Source: Exiguobacterium sp018617385 (GTDB lineage: Bacteria > Bacillota > Bacilli > Exiguobacteriales > Exiguobacteriaceae). From it: DNA of 64,000 nt. Position 1 is the stretch's first letter. The number at the start of each line of letters is the position of its first letter. Position numbers and translations under genes: made by a program. Below are positions 40,003 through 48,990 of the stretch, one piece after another. The stretch is taken from contig NZ_JACSKA010000001.1 in the NCBI RefSeq assembly GCF_018617385.1, forward strand, positions 124,001 to 188,000. Direction: 5' to 3'. Below the pieces are notes generated by a model, which saw only the letters and a list, made by a program, of their open reading frames with translations, did not search any database and was not told where the DNA came from.

Positions 40003-40899
40003 TTAGTCGATTGGCAACATCGTGTGGCGACGCGCCTTGTGTACTTGCTCATCCGCGTGGTATGACGAACGGACGAGTGGACCAGCCTCACAATGTGAGA
40101 ATCCTTTTGATAGAGCGATCTCTTTCAACTCGGCGAACTCGTCCGGATGGTAGTAACGTTCCACCTCGAGGTGTTTCTTCGTCGGCTGCAAGTATTGACC
40201 GAGCGTTAAGATGTCGACGTTGTGCGCGCGGAGGTCATCCATCGCTTCAATCAATTCCTCTTTCGTCTCTCCAAGTCCGACCATGATCGATGACTTCGTC
40301 GGGATATCCGGGTTCAATTCTTTCGAACGCTTCAAGAACTCGAGTGTGCGGTCATATGTTGCTTTCGCACGGACTCTCGGTGTGAGGCGACGGACTGTCT
40401 CTAAGTTATGGTTCATGATGTCAGGACCCGCATCGATCAACGTCTGCAAGGCAGAGAAGTCACCCATCATGTCTGACGGGAGCACCTCAATCGATGTCTC
40501 CGGGTTCATGGCGCGGACCGCACGAACCGTCTCTGCGAAGACAGTAGCCCCGTAGTCGTTCAAGTCGTCACGGGCGACAGCTGTGATGACGACGTGTTTC
40601 AAGTTCATGAGTCGAACCGATTCGGCGACACGTTTTGGCTCTTCCCAATCGAGCTCGTTCGGCTTCCCGGTCGTGACAGCACAAAAACGGCAAGCACGTG
40701 TACAGATACTTCCGAGAATCATGAATGTCGCGGTCCGACGTACCGCCCAACATTCATGAATGTTCGGACATTTTGCTTCCTCACATACCGTATGTAAATT
40801 TTTCTCGCGCATCATTTTCTTTAGGCCGGTATACGTGTCGTTCGTGTTTAATTTAATCTTTAACCATTCCGGCTTACGTTTCAGTTCCCCTCTTGCCAC
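40003..40899 (-). CDS. lipA: Lipoyl synthase
   Basis: The start is the GTG at 40897-40899, correctly placed after AAAGGGGG, giving 298 residues; the longer in-frame ATG lies upstream of that site. LipA is a radical-SAM enzyme that inserts two sulfurs into octanoyl chains. The auxiliary cluster is bound by Cys39, Cys44 and Cys50 (C-x4-C-x5-C), and the radical-SAM cluster by Cys66, Cys70 and Cys73 (CTRACRFC). It is first in lipA-lipM. Confidence 0.96.
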   Translation of the reverse strand: MARGELKRKPEWLKIKLNTNDTYTGLKKMMREKNLHTVCEEAKCPNIHECWAVRRTATFMILGSICTRACRFCAVTTGKPNELDWEEPKRVAESVRLMNLKHVVITAVARDDLNDYGATVFAETVRAVRAMNPETSIEVLPSDMMGDFSALQTLIDAGPDIMNHNLETVRRLTPRVRAKATYDRTLEFLKRSKELNPDIPTKSSIMVGLGETKEELIEAMDDLRAHNVDILTLGQYLQPTKKHLEVERYYHPDEFAELKEIALSKGFSHCEAGPLVRSSYHADEQVHKARRHTMLPID

Positions 40900-41034
40900 A
40901 ATAATTTCCCCCTTTTTGAAAGTTAACCTGTATCGAATTGAGTTTACCAAAAAACGAATCAAAAACGAACCACAGAAATTATTGGTTTTGCCAATACAGT
41001 TCACTGTGTATCAAAACAGAAACATTGTTTCAAA

Positions 41035-41087
41035 ATGGTTACGCTTTCACTTGAACAATTGTTTCTAAAAAGTGGAGTTGCTATACT
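41035..41087 (+). promoter_or_regulatory. cre box and promoter for nagZ
   Basis: On the minus strand TGAAAGCGTAACCA (core 41036-41049) matches the cre consensus at all but one flank base. A promoter follows: TTGTTT (41059-41064), 17 bp, TATACT (41082-41087) with TG one base before, an extended -10. The cre is centred near -50. The rest of the 328-nt lipA-nagZ gap holds the leader hairpin below and an ATTGG-N5-CCAAT repeat at 40981-40995. Confidence 0.65.
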
Positions 41088-41131
41088 GTTGTTGACCACC
41101 TGAATAAGGACCAAATGTAACTGATGCGATC

Positions 41132-41190
41132 AGGCATGGGGTGAACGAGCGTTGATGAGGCAACGCTTCTTCCTCCATGCCTTTTCGTTT
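41132..41190 (+). terminator. Nested hairpin with T tail in the nagZ leader
   Basis: AGGCATGG (41132-41139) pairs with CCATGCCT (41175-41182) and AGCGTTG (41148-41154) with CAACGCT (41161-41167). A TTTTCGTTT tail follows. It lies about 40 nt before the gene, so it may be a leader attenuator. No known riboswitch class is recognised. Confidence 0.6.
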
Positions 41191-41227
41191 GGGGGTCAGT
41201 CAAATTGGACGAAGGGGAGTGGGGAAC

Positions 41228-43177
41228 ATGAACAAGGCAATGAACTGGACAGCAACACTCGGATTGACGACGGCACTGCTCGTCTCATCGGTTCCGGCAG
41301 CGGATGCGGTCGCGGCGGAAGGGACGTCGACGATGTCGATTGACCAGCGTGTCAACACGAAGCTAGAGTCGATGACGCTCGAACAAAAGATCGGGCAGAT
41401 GATCATGCCGGACTTCCGATTATGGAACGGGGCGAACCATACATCTCTCGCACCAGAAGTGGCACGTGTGATCGATCGGTTTGACCTCGGGGGCGTGATT
41501 TTGTTTGCGGAGAACGTGAAAGAGACGGAACAGACGACGAAACTTGTCCATGATTTACAGGAAGTCGTGAAGCAAGACGATAGTAACGACATTCCGCTCT
41601 TTGTCACGATTGACCAAGAAGGGGGCATCGTGACACGTCTCGGGACAGGGACGAACTTACCAGGGAATATGGCGATCGGTGCCACTCGTAACAGTCAATA
41701 TGCGTATGATGCCGGAAACATCATCGGTTCTGAACTACACGCACTCGGGGTGAACGTGAACTTCGGACCGGTACTCGACGTCAACAATAATCCAGGGAAT
41801 CCGGTCATCGGGGTCCGGTCATTCTCGAGCGATCCTGAACTAGTCGGTGAACTCGGTTCGGCGATGACACAAGGCATTCAAGACCAAGGTGTCGCCGCGA
41901 CGGCGAAGCATTTCCCAGGACATGGGGATACGGCCGTCGACTCGCATTATGGGTTACCGATTGTCGATAAGTCGCTCGACGAGTTGCGCGGTCTCGAGTT
42001 GCTTCCGTTCAAACGCGCCATCACGGAAGGGATCGACATGATTATGACGGCGCATATCGGCATGCCGCAAATCGAAGATGAGGTCGTCGAATCGGATCGC
42101 GGCACGTTCCCGCTACCGGCGACACTCTCGGACGATGTCATTACGGGAGTGCTCCGTGAGGAACTTGGATATGAGGGAATCGTTGTGACCGACGCGCTCA
42201 ACATGCAAGCCATCACGGACAACTTCACAGAAGCGGAGGCAGTCATCAAGACGTTTGAAGCGGGCGTCGATATCGCACTCATGCCGACGATCTTACGTTC
42301 GGAGTCGGACGTGATCAAACTCGAGGCCATCTTTGAAGAGGTCATCCAAGCGGTGAAGGATGGACGTTTATCCGAGGAGACAATCGATGAATCGGTCGAA
42401 CGTATTTTGGCATTGAAGGCAGAGCGCGGCATTTGGGGAGAGACAATCGATTCGACGACACTCGAGGCGAAACTGACAGAAGCGAACGCCGTCGTAGGTA
42501 GTGCGGAGCATAAAGCGAAAGAACGTGAAATCGCGGAAGCGGCTGTCACCCTCGTGAAGAACGAGGACAAGACACTTCCGTTCAAACCGAAAAAAGGGGA
42601 GACGGTGCTCGTCTTGTCATCAGCAAAAGATCAGACGGATAGCATGGTGAAGACGATCAAGTCACTCAAGAAGAACGCGGGGAATATGAAAGACGTGAAC
42701 GTCATCACGGCCAACTACTCAGCATCAACGCCGCATCTAGATCAAAATCCGGCACTACGGCAACAAGTTGAGGCGGCTGACTATATCATCGTCGGTTCGA
42801 ACGTGAACAACAGCGCGAAATTAAAACCGACATCAGCTGATCATTATGTACCGGCCGAAGTGTTCCGTTATGCAAATGAGACAGGGAAACAATCGGTTTT
42901 ACTCAGTTTGCGCAATCCATACGACATTGCCGTTCAACCGGATGCCCCGGCACATCTCTTAATCTATGGATTCAAAGGCGATCCGAACGGTCCAGATTCG
43001 GAGGCGGGCAACTTGAAGTCGGCTGGTCCGAACTTACCGGCAGGCATTCGTGCCATCTTCGGTGAAGTGAAGCCACAAGGGAAGTTGCCGGTAGATGTAC
43101 CGAAATTTGTGGACGGTGTATTCCAAGACGAAAATTACGCGCAGTTCGGTGATGGATTTAGAAACTGGAATCGCTAA
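41228..43177 (+). CDS. nagZ: Secreted beta-N-acetylglucosaminidase NagZ (GH3)
   Basis: ATG 41228 follows AAGGGGAGTGGGG. The 649-residue protein has an N-terminal signal peptide (cut likely near ADAVAA, residues 25-30) without a lipobox. A GH3 barrel follows with KHFPGHGDT (227-235, Asp-His acid/base dyad) and Asp322 in VVTDALNMQAI as nucleophile. The C-terminal alpha/beta domain is present, as in the two-domain B. subtilis NagZ (YbbD). It releases GlcNAc from wall muropeptides outside the cell and yields MurNAc for the murQP operon at 50 kb. Confidence 0.93.
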   Translation: MNKAMNWTATLGLTTALLVSSVPAADAVAAEGTSTMSIDQRVNTKLESMTLEQKIGQMIMPDFRLWNGANHTSLAPEVARVIDRFDLGGVILFAENVKETEQTTKLVHDLQEVVKQDDSNDIPLFVTIDQEGGIVTRLGTGTNLPGNMAIGATRNSQYAYDAGNIIGSELHALGVNVNFGPVLDVNNNPGNPVIGVRSFSSDPELVGELGSAMTQGIQDQGVAATAKHFPGHGDTAVDSHYGLPIVDKSLDELRGLELLPFKRAITEGIDMIMTAHIGMPQIEDEVVESDRGTFPLPATLSDDVITGVLREELGYEGIVVTDALNMQAITDNFTEAEAVIKTFEAGVDIALMPTILRSESDVIKLEAIFEEVIQAVKDGRLSEETIDESVERILALKAERGIWGETIDSTTLEAKLTEANAVVGSAEHKAKEREIAEAAVTLVKNEDKTLPFKPKKGETVLVLSSAKDQTDSMVKTIKSLKKNAGNMKDVNVITANYSASTPHLDQNPALRQQVEAADYIIVGSNVNNSAKLKPTSADHYVPAEVFRYANETGKQSVLLSLRNPYDIAVQPDAPAHLLIYGFKGDPNGPDSEAGNLKSAGPNLPAGIRAIFGEVKPQGKLPVDVPKFVDGVFQDENYAQFGDGFRNWNR

Positions 43178-43180
43178 ACG

Positions 43181-43219
43181 AAAATGAGCTCGCCCGAAAA
43201 TCGGGAGAGCTCATTTTTT
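43181..43219. terminator. Bidirectional terminator between nagZ and degV
   Basis: AAAATGAGCTC and GAGCTCATTTT arms with an inner CGA/TCG pairing and T tails on both strands. Confidence 0.92.
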
Positions 43220-44064
43220 CATGCCTCGAAATAGGCGATGACGAGTAGACCGGGACCGGTGTGGGCACCGATGGCAGACCCGACCAGTGTCTTCGTGATG
43301 TGCTTCGGTTCGAGATGTTCGCGGACCATCTTCTCGAACTGTTCGGCTTTTTCTAGGTCGTCACCATGACCGATGAAGAGGTCTCCGTTCTCGACGATTG
43401 ACTTCGATTCGACTGTCCATTCGACCATCCGGCGCATGACCTTTTTATGACCACGCACCTTTTCAATCGGGACGAGCTTGCCGTCCTCGACCGTCAATAA
43501 CGGTAAAATCGTCAACAAGTCTCCGATGAAAGCACTCGCCTTCGAGACGCGTCCGCCCCGCATCAAATATTCGAGCGATTCGACCGTGAACAAGTGGCGG
43601 ACTTTGCCGACGAGCGAAGTGGCATACTCGACCGTTTCTTCATACGTATGGTCTTGGCTATACGCTGCGACCGTTTTGACGAACAATGCCTGTCCGACAG
43701 AGGCGGTCCGTGTATCGAGAACCGTGAATGTACTGTCTGGATATTCCTCTTTCAACATTTCACCGACCATGACAGCCGTTTGGTATGTACCGGAGAGTTC
43801 TCCGGAGAAAGCAAGATATAAAAACGGGATTTCAGCCTCGAGATGCTGACGGAAACAATGCTCGATTCGTGACGCCTCGATTTGGAACGTCTTCGGCGTC
43901 TTGCCTTGACGCATCGCATCGTACACGTCTTTCGGTTGGATCGTCTCCCCGTCTAAAAATTCTTCATTGTCGATGATGACACCGAGCGGTAAAATCTCAA
44001 GACCGTATTCGATGATTTGATCGTGTGTCAAATCGGCCCCGGTGTCTGTGATTAGTTTAAACAT
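43219..44064 (-). CDS. DegV-family fatty-acid-binding protein
   Basis: ATG 44064 has the GAGGAG site at proper distance; the GTG further upstream is too close to it. The 281-residue product is a FakB/DegV protein: FKLITDTGADLT at the start, SGELSGTYQTA for lipid head-group binding, RGGRVSKASAFIG, and GAHTGPGLL near the end. Family members present fatty acids to the kinase FakA, which is not encoded here. It follows lipL after 8 nt, so both acyl-handling genes may be co-transcribed. Confidence 0.92.
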   Translation of the reverse strand: MFKLITDTGADLTHDQIIEYGLEILPLGVIIDNEEFLDGETIQPKDVYDAMRQGKTPKTFQIEASRIEHCFRQHLEAEIPFLYLAFSGELSGTYQTAVMVGEMLKEEYPDSTFTVLDTRTASVGQALFVKTVAAYSQDHTYEETVEYATSLVGKVRHLFTVESLEYLMRGGRVSKASAFIGDLLTILPLLTVEDGKLVPIEKVRGHKKVMRRMVEWTVESKSIVENGDLFIGHGDDLEKAEQFEKMVREHLEPKHITKTLVGSAIGAHTGPGLLVIAYFEA

Positions 44065-44072
44065 TGGATGAA

Positions 44073-44915
44073 TCACTCCTCTGTTAATTGTTGTTCAATC
44101 TCGCGTAACGGTTCATTCCGTTTCCACATTCGGTCGAGCTGACTTGCAAACATTGTTTGCTCGTCTGCCGTTAATGTCGCGTTTTGGAGCGAACTGACGG
44201 TGGAAAGAACGCGGTAGGCTCGAGTGAGGACATCTTGCACGGTAAGCGGGATTCCAAGCAAGTCTTCAAGCGAAGCCATCGTTTCCGGTACAATGGTAGG
44301 GTACGTGAACTTTGTCACTTCTCCTTGAATGGCAAGGTTGTAAAAGTCACGGATGATTTCAGCACGTGCGCTCCCGCTCTGTCTTACGCTCAAGTAAATT
44401 TGAACGGCGACACCGCCACGGACGCGTCGTTGCGAAATCCCAGCGAACTTTTTGCCGTCGATCGACAAGTCAAAACTTCCAGGACAGTATGAGCCGATGA
44501 CTTCACCTGGGATGATGTCATTCGTGACGTCTTGGAACATGTGTTGGATGAGCGAGGTCATGGCCTCATAACCGCTGTCGATTTGAATCCCGTCCTTCTC
44601 GGGTAAAATTAAAGAAAGGTTGAGGACGTCATCGTCTAGCACCACGGCTAATCCGCCTGAGTTTCGGACGACGGGACGGAATCCCTGTTCATGCAGGTAG
44701 CGTATTCCCTCTTTCAAATGAGGCAGCCGAGCATCCTGGATTCCGAGTACAATCGTATCGGTGTGCACCCATGCCCGCAAGACGGCACCTCGTTCTTGCG
44801 TTGACGCACATAACGTATCATCGGTCGCAAACGATTGTTCCGCTTGAAACATCGTGCCAAGACTCGACTGATCGATGATGCGATAGCTCGGTTGTTGTAA
44901 CAATGGATGGATCAT
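44073..44915 (-). CDS. lipL: Octanoyl-[GcvH]:protein N-octanoyltransferase LipL
   Basis: Two nearby ATGs follow AAGGAATT; 44915 has the better spacing and gives 280 residues. The protein has the BPL/LplA fold with RNSGGLAVVLDDDVL as acyl-binding loop and Cys144 in GSYCPGSFDLSIDGKKFAG as nucleophile, the arrangement of LipL rather than LipM. It moves octanoyl or lipoyl groups from GcvH to E2 subunits. It is divergent from the ywfO-like gene, as in B. subtilis where both lie near pta. Confidence 0.92.
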   Translation of the reverse strand: MIHPLLQQPSYRIIDQSSLGTMFQAEQSFATDDTLCASTQERGAVLRAWVHTDTIVLGIQDARLPHLKEGIRYLHEQGFRPVVRNSGGLAVVLDDDVLNLSLILPEKDGIQIDSGYEAMTSLIQHMFQDVTNDIIPGEVIGSYCPGSFDLSIDGKKFAGISQRRVRGGVAVQIYLSVRQSGSARAEIIRDFYNLAIQGEVTKFTYPTIVPETMASLEDLLGIPLTVQDVLTRAYRVLSTVSSLQNATLTADEQTMFASQLDRMWKRNEPLREIEQQLTEE

Positions 44916-45022
44916 ATACATTAATTCCTTTTCACAAAAAATTTTCCTCCTCATTATAGCATGGAGGGAACGATTCGTTTGAAGTCGAATCTAGAACATA
45001 ACGAAACGTAGGAGGGCATGTC

Positions 45023-46318
45023 ATGTACTCGTCTCGAGGACAACTATCTGGATCGAAAGTATTCAAGGATCCGGTACATCGATATATTTATGTTTACGAT
45101 CACCTCATTTGGGAGCTGATCAATACGAAAGAGTTTCAGCGTTTGCGTCGCATCAAACAACTTGGAACGTCATTTTTGACGTTTCATGGCGCGGAGCACA
45201 CGCGATTCCATCACTCGCTCGGCGTATATGAAATCGCACGCCAGTTAATCGATCAGTTCCAACAGTACCCGGAATGGGACGACCGTGACCGGGAACTACT
45301 GTTGGCGGCGGCGCTTTTGCACGACGTGGGACATGGTCCGTTTTCGCACGCGTTCGAGCACGTCTTTTCCGTTCGGCATGAAGTGTGGACGGAGCGCATC
45401 ATTTTAGGGGAAACCGAAGTGAACAAGGTGTTATCTGAGATGGGTGTCGGGTTTGCGGAAGAAGTGGCCTCCATTATCAATAAGACGCATCCGAATCGCT
45501 TGATCGTCAATATGCTCAGCTCACAGCTTGATGTTGACCGGATGGACTATTTGTTACGCGACGCTCACTTTGCGGGTGTCAGTTATGGAAAGTTTGATTT
45601 AGAACGCATGTTGCGCGTCTTGCGTCCGGATGAAGATCAAGTCGTGGTCAAGCAGTCTGGGATGCATACGATTGAAGACTATATTATGCGTCGCTATCAA
45701 ATGTATTGGCAAGTGTACCTTCATCCGGCGACGCGGTCGAGTGATCTTCTCTTGAAAGCGATTCTTGAGCGGGCGCAGGAACTCTATGAGGGTGGTTATA
45801 AGTTTAACATGACGCCGAAACACTTCTTGCCGATTTTTGAACGCAACGGTATGTCACTCGAACAATATTTGAGATTGGACGAGACGGTCGTCTACTTCTA
45901 TTTCCAAGAATGGATGGAAGAAGACGATGCCATTTTGGCAGATTTGGCGAGCCGATTCGTGAATCGCCGATTACTAAAATATAAGAACTTCCCGGAAGCG
46001 AATCGTGTTCGTTATATGGAGCGCTTGCGACAGACGATGGAGACGATCGGGCTTCCACCGACATACTATCTGCTTGAAGATCAGTTAAGTCAGTTGCCAT
46101 ACGACTTATATAAAGGACAAGGCAAATACGAGGGGATTTATCTACAGATGAATGACGGGGAGCGTAAAGAGATTTCAGAGGTCTCAATGCTTGTTCAATC
46201 GATTTTGAACTCGAGACAGTCGGACGAGAAAATTTATTATCCGGAAGATGTGTTGTTGAATTTAAAAGATTATGCGAATGAAAAATCGTGGATATTATCG
46301 ACATTGAAGGACGAGTAA
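45023..46318 (+). CDS. ywfO: YwfO-like HD-domain dNTP triphosphohydrolase
   Basis: The 431-residue protein is a SAMHD1/EF1143-like enzyme. RFHHSLG (61-67) and LLHDVGHGPFSHAFEH (99-114) hold the HD metal residues His64, His100 and Asp101; the fourth is Asp in QLDVDRMDYLLRDAHF. Homologues hydrolyse dNTPs, often with allosteric dGTP control. It starts after AGGAGGGC and precedes the phosphate transporter gene by 22 nt. Confidence 0.92.
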   Translation: MYSSRGQLSGSKVFKDPVHRYIYVYDHLIWELINTKEFQRLRRIKQLGTSFLTFHGAEHTRFHHSLGVYEIARQLIDQFQQYPEWDDRDRELLLAAALLHDVGHGPFSHAFEHVFSVRHEVWTERIILGETEVNKVLSEMGVGFAEEVASIINKTHPNRLIVNMLSSQLDVDRMDYLLRDAHFAGVSYGKFDLERMLRVLRPDEDQVVVKQSGMHTIEDYIMRRYQMYWQVYLHPATRSSDLLLKAILERAQELYEGGYKFNMTPKHFLPIFERNGMSLEQYLRLDETVVYFYFQEWMEEDDAILADLASRFVNRRLLKYKNFPEANRVRYMERLRQTMETIGLPPTYYLLEDQLSQLPYDLYKGQGKYEGIYLQMNDGERKEISEVSMLVQSILNSRQSDEKIYYPEDVLLNLKDYANEKSWILSTLKDE

Positions 46319-46340
46319 ACACGCAAAGGGGCGTGACACG

Positions 46341-47927
46341 ATGGAGATTGCGACACTGGTTGGTGGGATCGGGATTTTTTTACTCGGGATGACGTTACTG
46401 ACAGATACGCTCAAAAAATGGGCGGGTACGCGGTTACGACATCGGTTGAATCAGTTCACCGACGGCTCTTTATCTGGAGCGGCACTCGGCGCGATGCTGA
46501 CAGCCCTGTTTCAATCTTCCTCGGTGACGACACTGATGACGATTGGGTTTGTGAGTGCGGGGCTCCTGACATTCACGCAATCGTTACCTCTCGTCATTGG
46601 AGCCAATGTAGGTAGTGCGACGACGGGATGGATCATTGCCATCCTCGGCTATAACTTAGACGTGCGCCAGTTGTTTCTGCCGCTCATTGGAATCGGGATG
46701 GCGTTCCGTCTCTCTCGTCCACGCCTTCGCCGAGTGGGACTGTTGCTCGTCAGTATCGGGTTGATTTTTGTTGGGATTGGGACGCTACAAGAAGCGATGC
46801 GGGATGTCGTCACGTTCTCGTTTGGCTCGGCCGGTGAGATGACCGTTCTGCATCAGGCACTTCTAATCGGAGTCGGTTTTTTGATGACCGCCGTCCTTCA
46901 GTCGTCGACGATTGGACTCGTCTTAACGATGACGGCCCTTGCGACGGCGTCGATTTCGCTCCCGCAGGCTGCTTATTTAGTGCTCGGTCAGAGTGCGGGG
47001 ACGAGCCTCGTCGTGGCACTCGGTTCAATCGGAGGATGGAAGTCAGCCCGACGCATTGTATTGGGGCATGCCATTTACCACGTGTCGATTGTCCTCATCG
47101 GATGGCTGACGTTCCCCGTTCTCTTCGAGATCGTCAATCGAGTAGCCGATTGGTTCAACTGGAACGATTTGTTGCGTCTCGCCTTATTCCATACAACATT
47201 CCATCTACTAGGTGTGATCTTATTCCTGCCTTTTTATCAAACATTCGCACGTCGATTACTGAAGTGGGTTCCGAGTCGCTCCGAAAAATTGACACGTCTG
47301 CTTGATACAAACATGTCACAACTCCCGACCGTTGCTTTGGAAGCGGCACGACGTTCCTTACTTGAAATCGAGCGTTATTTAGGGAACGAGACCGAGTTGC
47401 TCGTCCGTGAGGGTCGTCTTCGTGAAGATGAGTTGACGCTCGTCGACAAGACGCTGAGCGATGTCCGTGTCTTTTTGAGCACGATACGTCTTGAGGATGA
47501 TGGAAAGCAAAATGATTATGGTCAGCACCTCTCTCTCTTGCATACGATTGACCATCTCGAACGCTGGTTATACGTCTTGCGAGAAGTCGAACCGGTCCAC
47601 GCCCTTCGGGACACGGACTTTTTAGCAGCACGAGAACTCGTGTTACATGAGCTTGACCTTGTGAATCAACTGAATCATCATACGCCTCCGGAGGATTCAA
47701 AGCTGTGGAAACAGGCCTCAAAACAACTGGCGGAATATCGAAAAGCACATCGCTCGGAGCTGCTAGAAGAAACGGCGGCGAATCAGTTGGAGATGGACCA
47801 GACGATACAAAAAGTGCAAGTACTGCTCTGGCTCGACCGTATCGGCTACCACATCTGGCGAGCGACACGTCATTTGATTAAACCGACCGTACCGAGTGAA
47901 CGGTTCGACGTGAACCGAGAAGACTAA
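46341..47927 (+). CDS. Na+/phosphate cotransporter-family protein with PhoU-like tail
   Basis: The 528-residue membrane protein has two inverted repeats of the Na/Pi family with FQSSSVTT (57-64) and LQSSTIGL (186-193), the QSSS-type substrate motifs, plus GANVGSATTG and LGQSAGTS. Eight or nine helices occupy residues 1-310. The C-terminal 200 residues are a helical PhoU-like domain. It probably imports phosphate with sodium, but some relatives instead limit intracellular phosphate or nucleotides. It is in line with ywfO. Confidence 0.9.
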   Translation: MEIATLVGGIGIFLLGMTLLTDTLKKWAGTRLRHRLNQFTDGSLSGAALGAMLTALFQSSSVTTLMTIGFVSAGLLTFTQSLPLVIGANVGSATTGWIIAILGYNLDVRQLFLPLIGIGMAFRLSRPRLRRVGLLLVSIGLIFVGIGTLQEAMRDVVTFSFGSAGEMTVLHQALLIGVGFLMTAVLQSSTIGLVLTMTALATASISLPQAAYLVLGQSAGTSLVVALGSIGGWKSARRIVLGHAIYHVSIVLIGWLTFPVLFEIVNRVADWFNWNDLLRLALFHTTFHLLGVILFLPFYQTFARRLLKWVPSRSEKLTRLLDTNMSQLPTVALEAARRSLLEIERYLGNETELLVREGRLREDELTLVDKTLSDVRVFLSTIRLEDDGKQNDYGQHLSLLHTIDHLERWLYVLREVEPVHALRDTDFLAARELVLHELDLVNQLNHHTPPEDSKLWKQASKQLAEYRKAHRSELLEETAANQLEMDQTIQKVQVLLWLDRIGYHIWRATRHLIKPTVPSERFDVNRED

Positions 47928-47949
47928 ATGAACAGTGGAGGAAATAAAA

Positions 47950-48603
47950 ATGGCAACATGGGTGACTCACTTTCGAATCGCAGAGAAAATTCTTGAAACG
48001 GATTTCTCGTTTGAACGCATACCTTTTTTAGTAGGAAATATTGGTCCGGACTGTGGATTGGTTGGAGCGGACGGACGTCCTGAACCACCGAAAACCATCA
48101 CGCATTTTAAAACAGAGAACGGGATTTCCTATGACTTGTTCAAGCAGACGTATTTAGATGGAGGCACCACGACATCGAATACAGAATGGTCTTATTTAGT
48201 CGGTTACTACCTTCATCTAGTCACAGATGAGTATTGGGTTCGATTGACCCGTGCGAAAAAAGAAGAACCGATTGTACAGGCGATCGTCGGGACACCAGAC
48301 TATACCCGTTTAGTCAAAACAGACTGGTATGGGATTGACTTTGAGTACTTGGCAAAACATCCGAATCATATCTTTTGGACGGATTTCTGTCACATTGATT
48401 CGTTCGAAGACGTCTTACCGTTTTTCCCTCAAGGACAGACGGGACAACAAATTCAAAACATCACGTCCTTCTATAAAACCCATCCGTTTGACCCCCAGCA
48501 TGAATATGTATATATGTCACCTCCAGAGGTCGATGATTTCATTGAAGAGGTTCTTTGTGGGCTACAAGCGAAGATTCAAGAAGTTCAACGGATACATAGT
48601 TGA
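47950..48603 (+). CDS. Zinc-dependent phospholipase C-like (PF00882-type) protein
   Basis: ATG 47950 follows GTGGAGG. The 217-residue protein begins MATWVTHFRIAEKIL and has histidines and aspartates in the pattern of the Zn_dep_PLPC family: TWVTHFRIA, GNIGPDCG, ITHFKT and LVGYYLHLVTDEYW. There is no signal peptide, so it is probably a cytoplasmic hydrolase rather than a secreted lecithinase. The substrate is unknown. It follows the phosphate transporter by 22 nt. Confidence 0.8.
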   Translation: MATWVTHFRIAEKILETDFSFERIPFLVGNIGPDCGLVGADGRPEPPKTITHFKTENGISYDLFKQTYLDGGTTTSNTEWSYLVGYYLHLVTDEYWVRLTRAKKEEPIVQAIVGTPDYTRLVKTDWYGIDFEYLAKHPNHIFWTDFCHIDSFEDVLPFFPQGQTGQQIQNITSFYKTHPFDPQHEYVYMSPPEVDDFIEEVLCGLQAKIQEVQRIHS

Positions 48604-48618
48604 TACGGTGCTTAGACG

Positions 48619-48646
48619 AAAAACGGACTCCATATTAGGAGTCCGT
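48619..48646 (-). terminator. Terminator after the tautomerase gene
   Basis: ACGGACTCC and GGAGTCCGT arms; on the minus strand five T follow, on the plus strand only TCGTCG. Confidence 0.8.
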
Positions 48647-48653
48647 TCGTCGC

Positions 48654-48842
48654 TTACTTCTTATCTGCGTGCATGACGCCGGCTTGACCGTAGTGCGTCG
48701 CATCCATCTCTTCGATGAAGACGGTGATGTTTTCTTTTGGCGCATTCGTCGTCTCGGAGACGGCATCCGTCACCTTTTCGATTAACGCACGTTTTTGTTC
48801 CACGGTACGGCCCGGGAGCATTTTTACAGTTACATAAGGCAT
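48654..48842 (-). CDS. 4-oxalocrotonate tautomerase-family enzyme
   Basis: The 62-residue protein starts MPYVTVKMLPGRT, so Pro becomes the catalytic N-terminus after Met removal. EKVTDAVSETTNAPKENITV and FIEEM complete the short beta-alpha-beta unit, which assembles as a hexamer or tetramer. B. subtilis YwhB in the equivalent region is similar. The physiological substrate is unknown. RBS AAAGGAGGAAT precedes it. Confidence 0.93.
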   Translation of the reverse strand: MPYVTVKMLPGRTVEQKRALIEKVTDAVSETTNAPKENITVFIEEMDATHYGQAGVMHADKK

Positions 48843-48990
48843 GGGTCATTCCTCCTTTGCTGAAGTCTCTTTCATTGTAGAGAATCCCCTTCCTCTAGAA
48901 AAGAAAATTCTCATTTACCGAGAAACATGAGCTCACTTTTACCGGATTTGGGGTAATAAACAAGACAGAGCGAATGTAGGAGGAATCGGG

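Noticed and set aside
47155..47868. Minus-strand open frame of 237 codons opposite the Na/Pi transporter gene
   Set aside because: It lies wholly within a well-supported coding gene and has no ribosome site or motifs.
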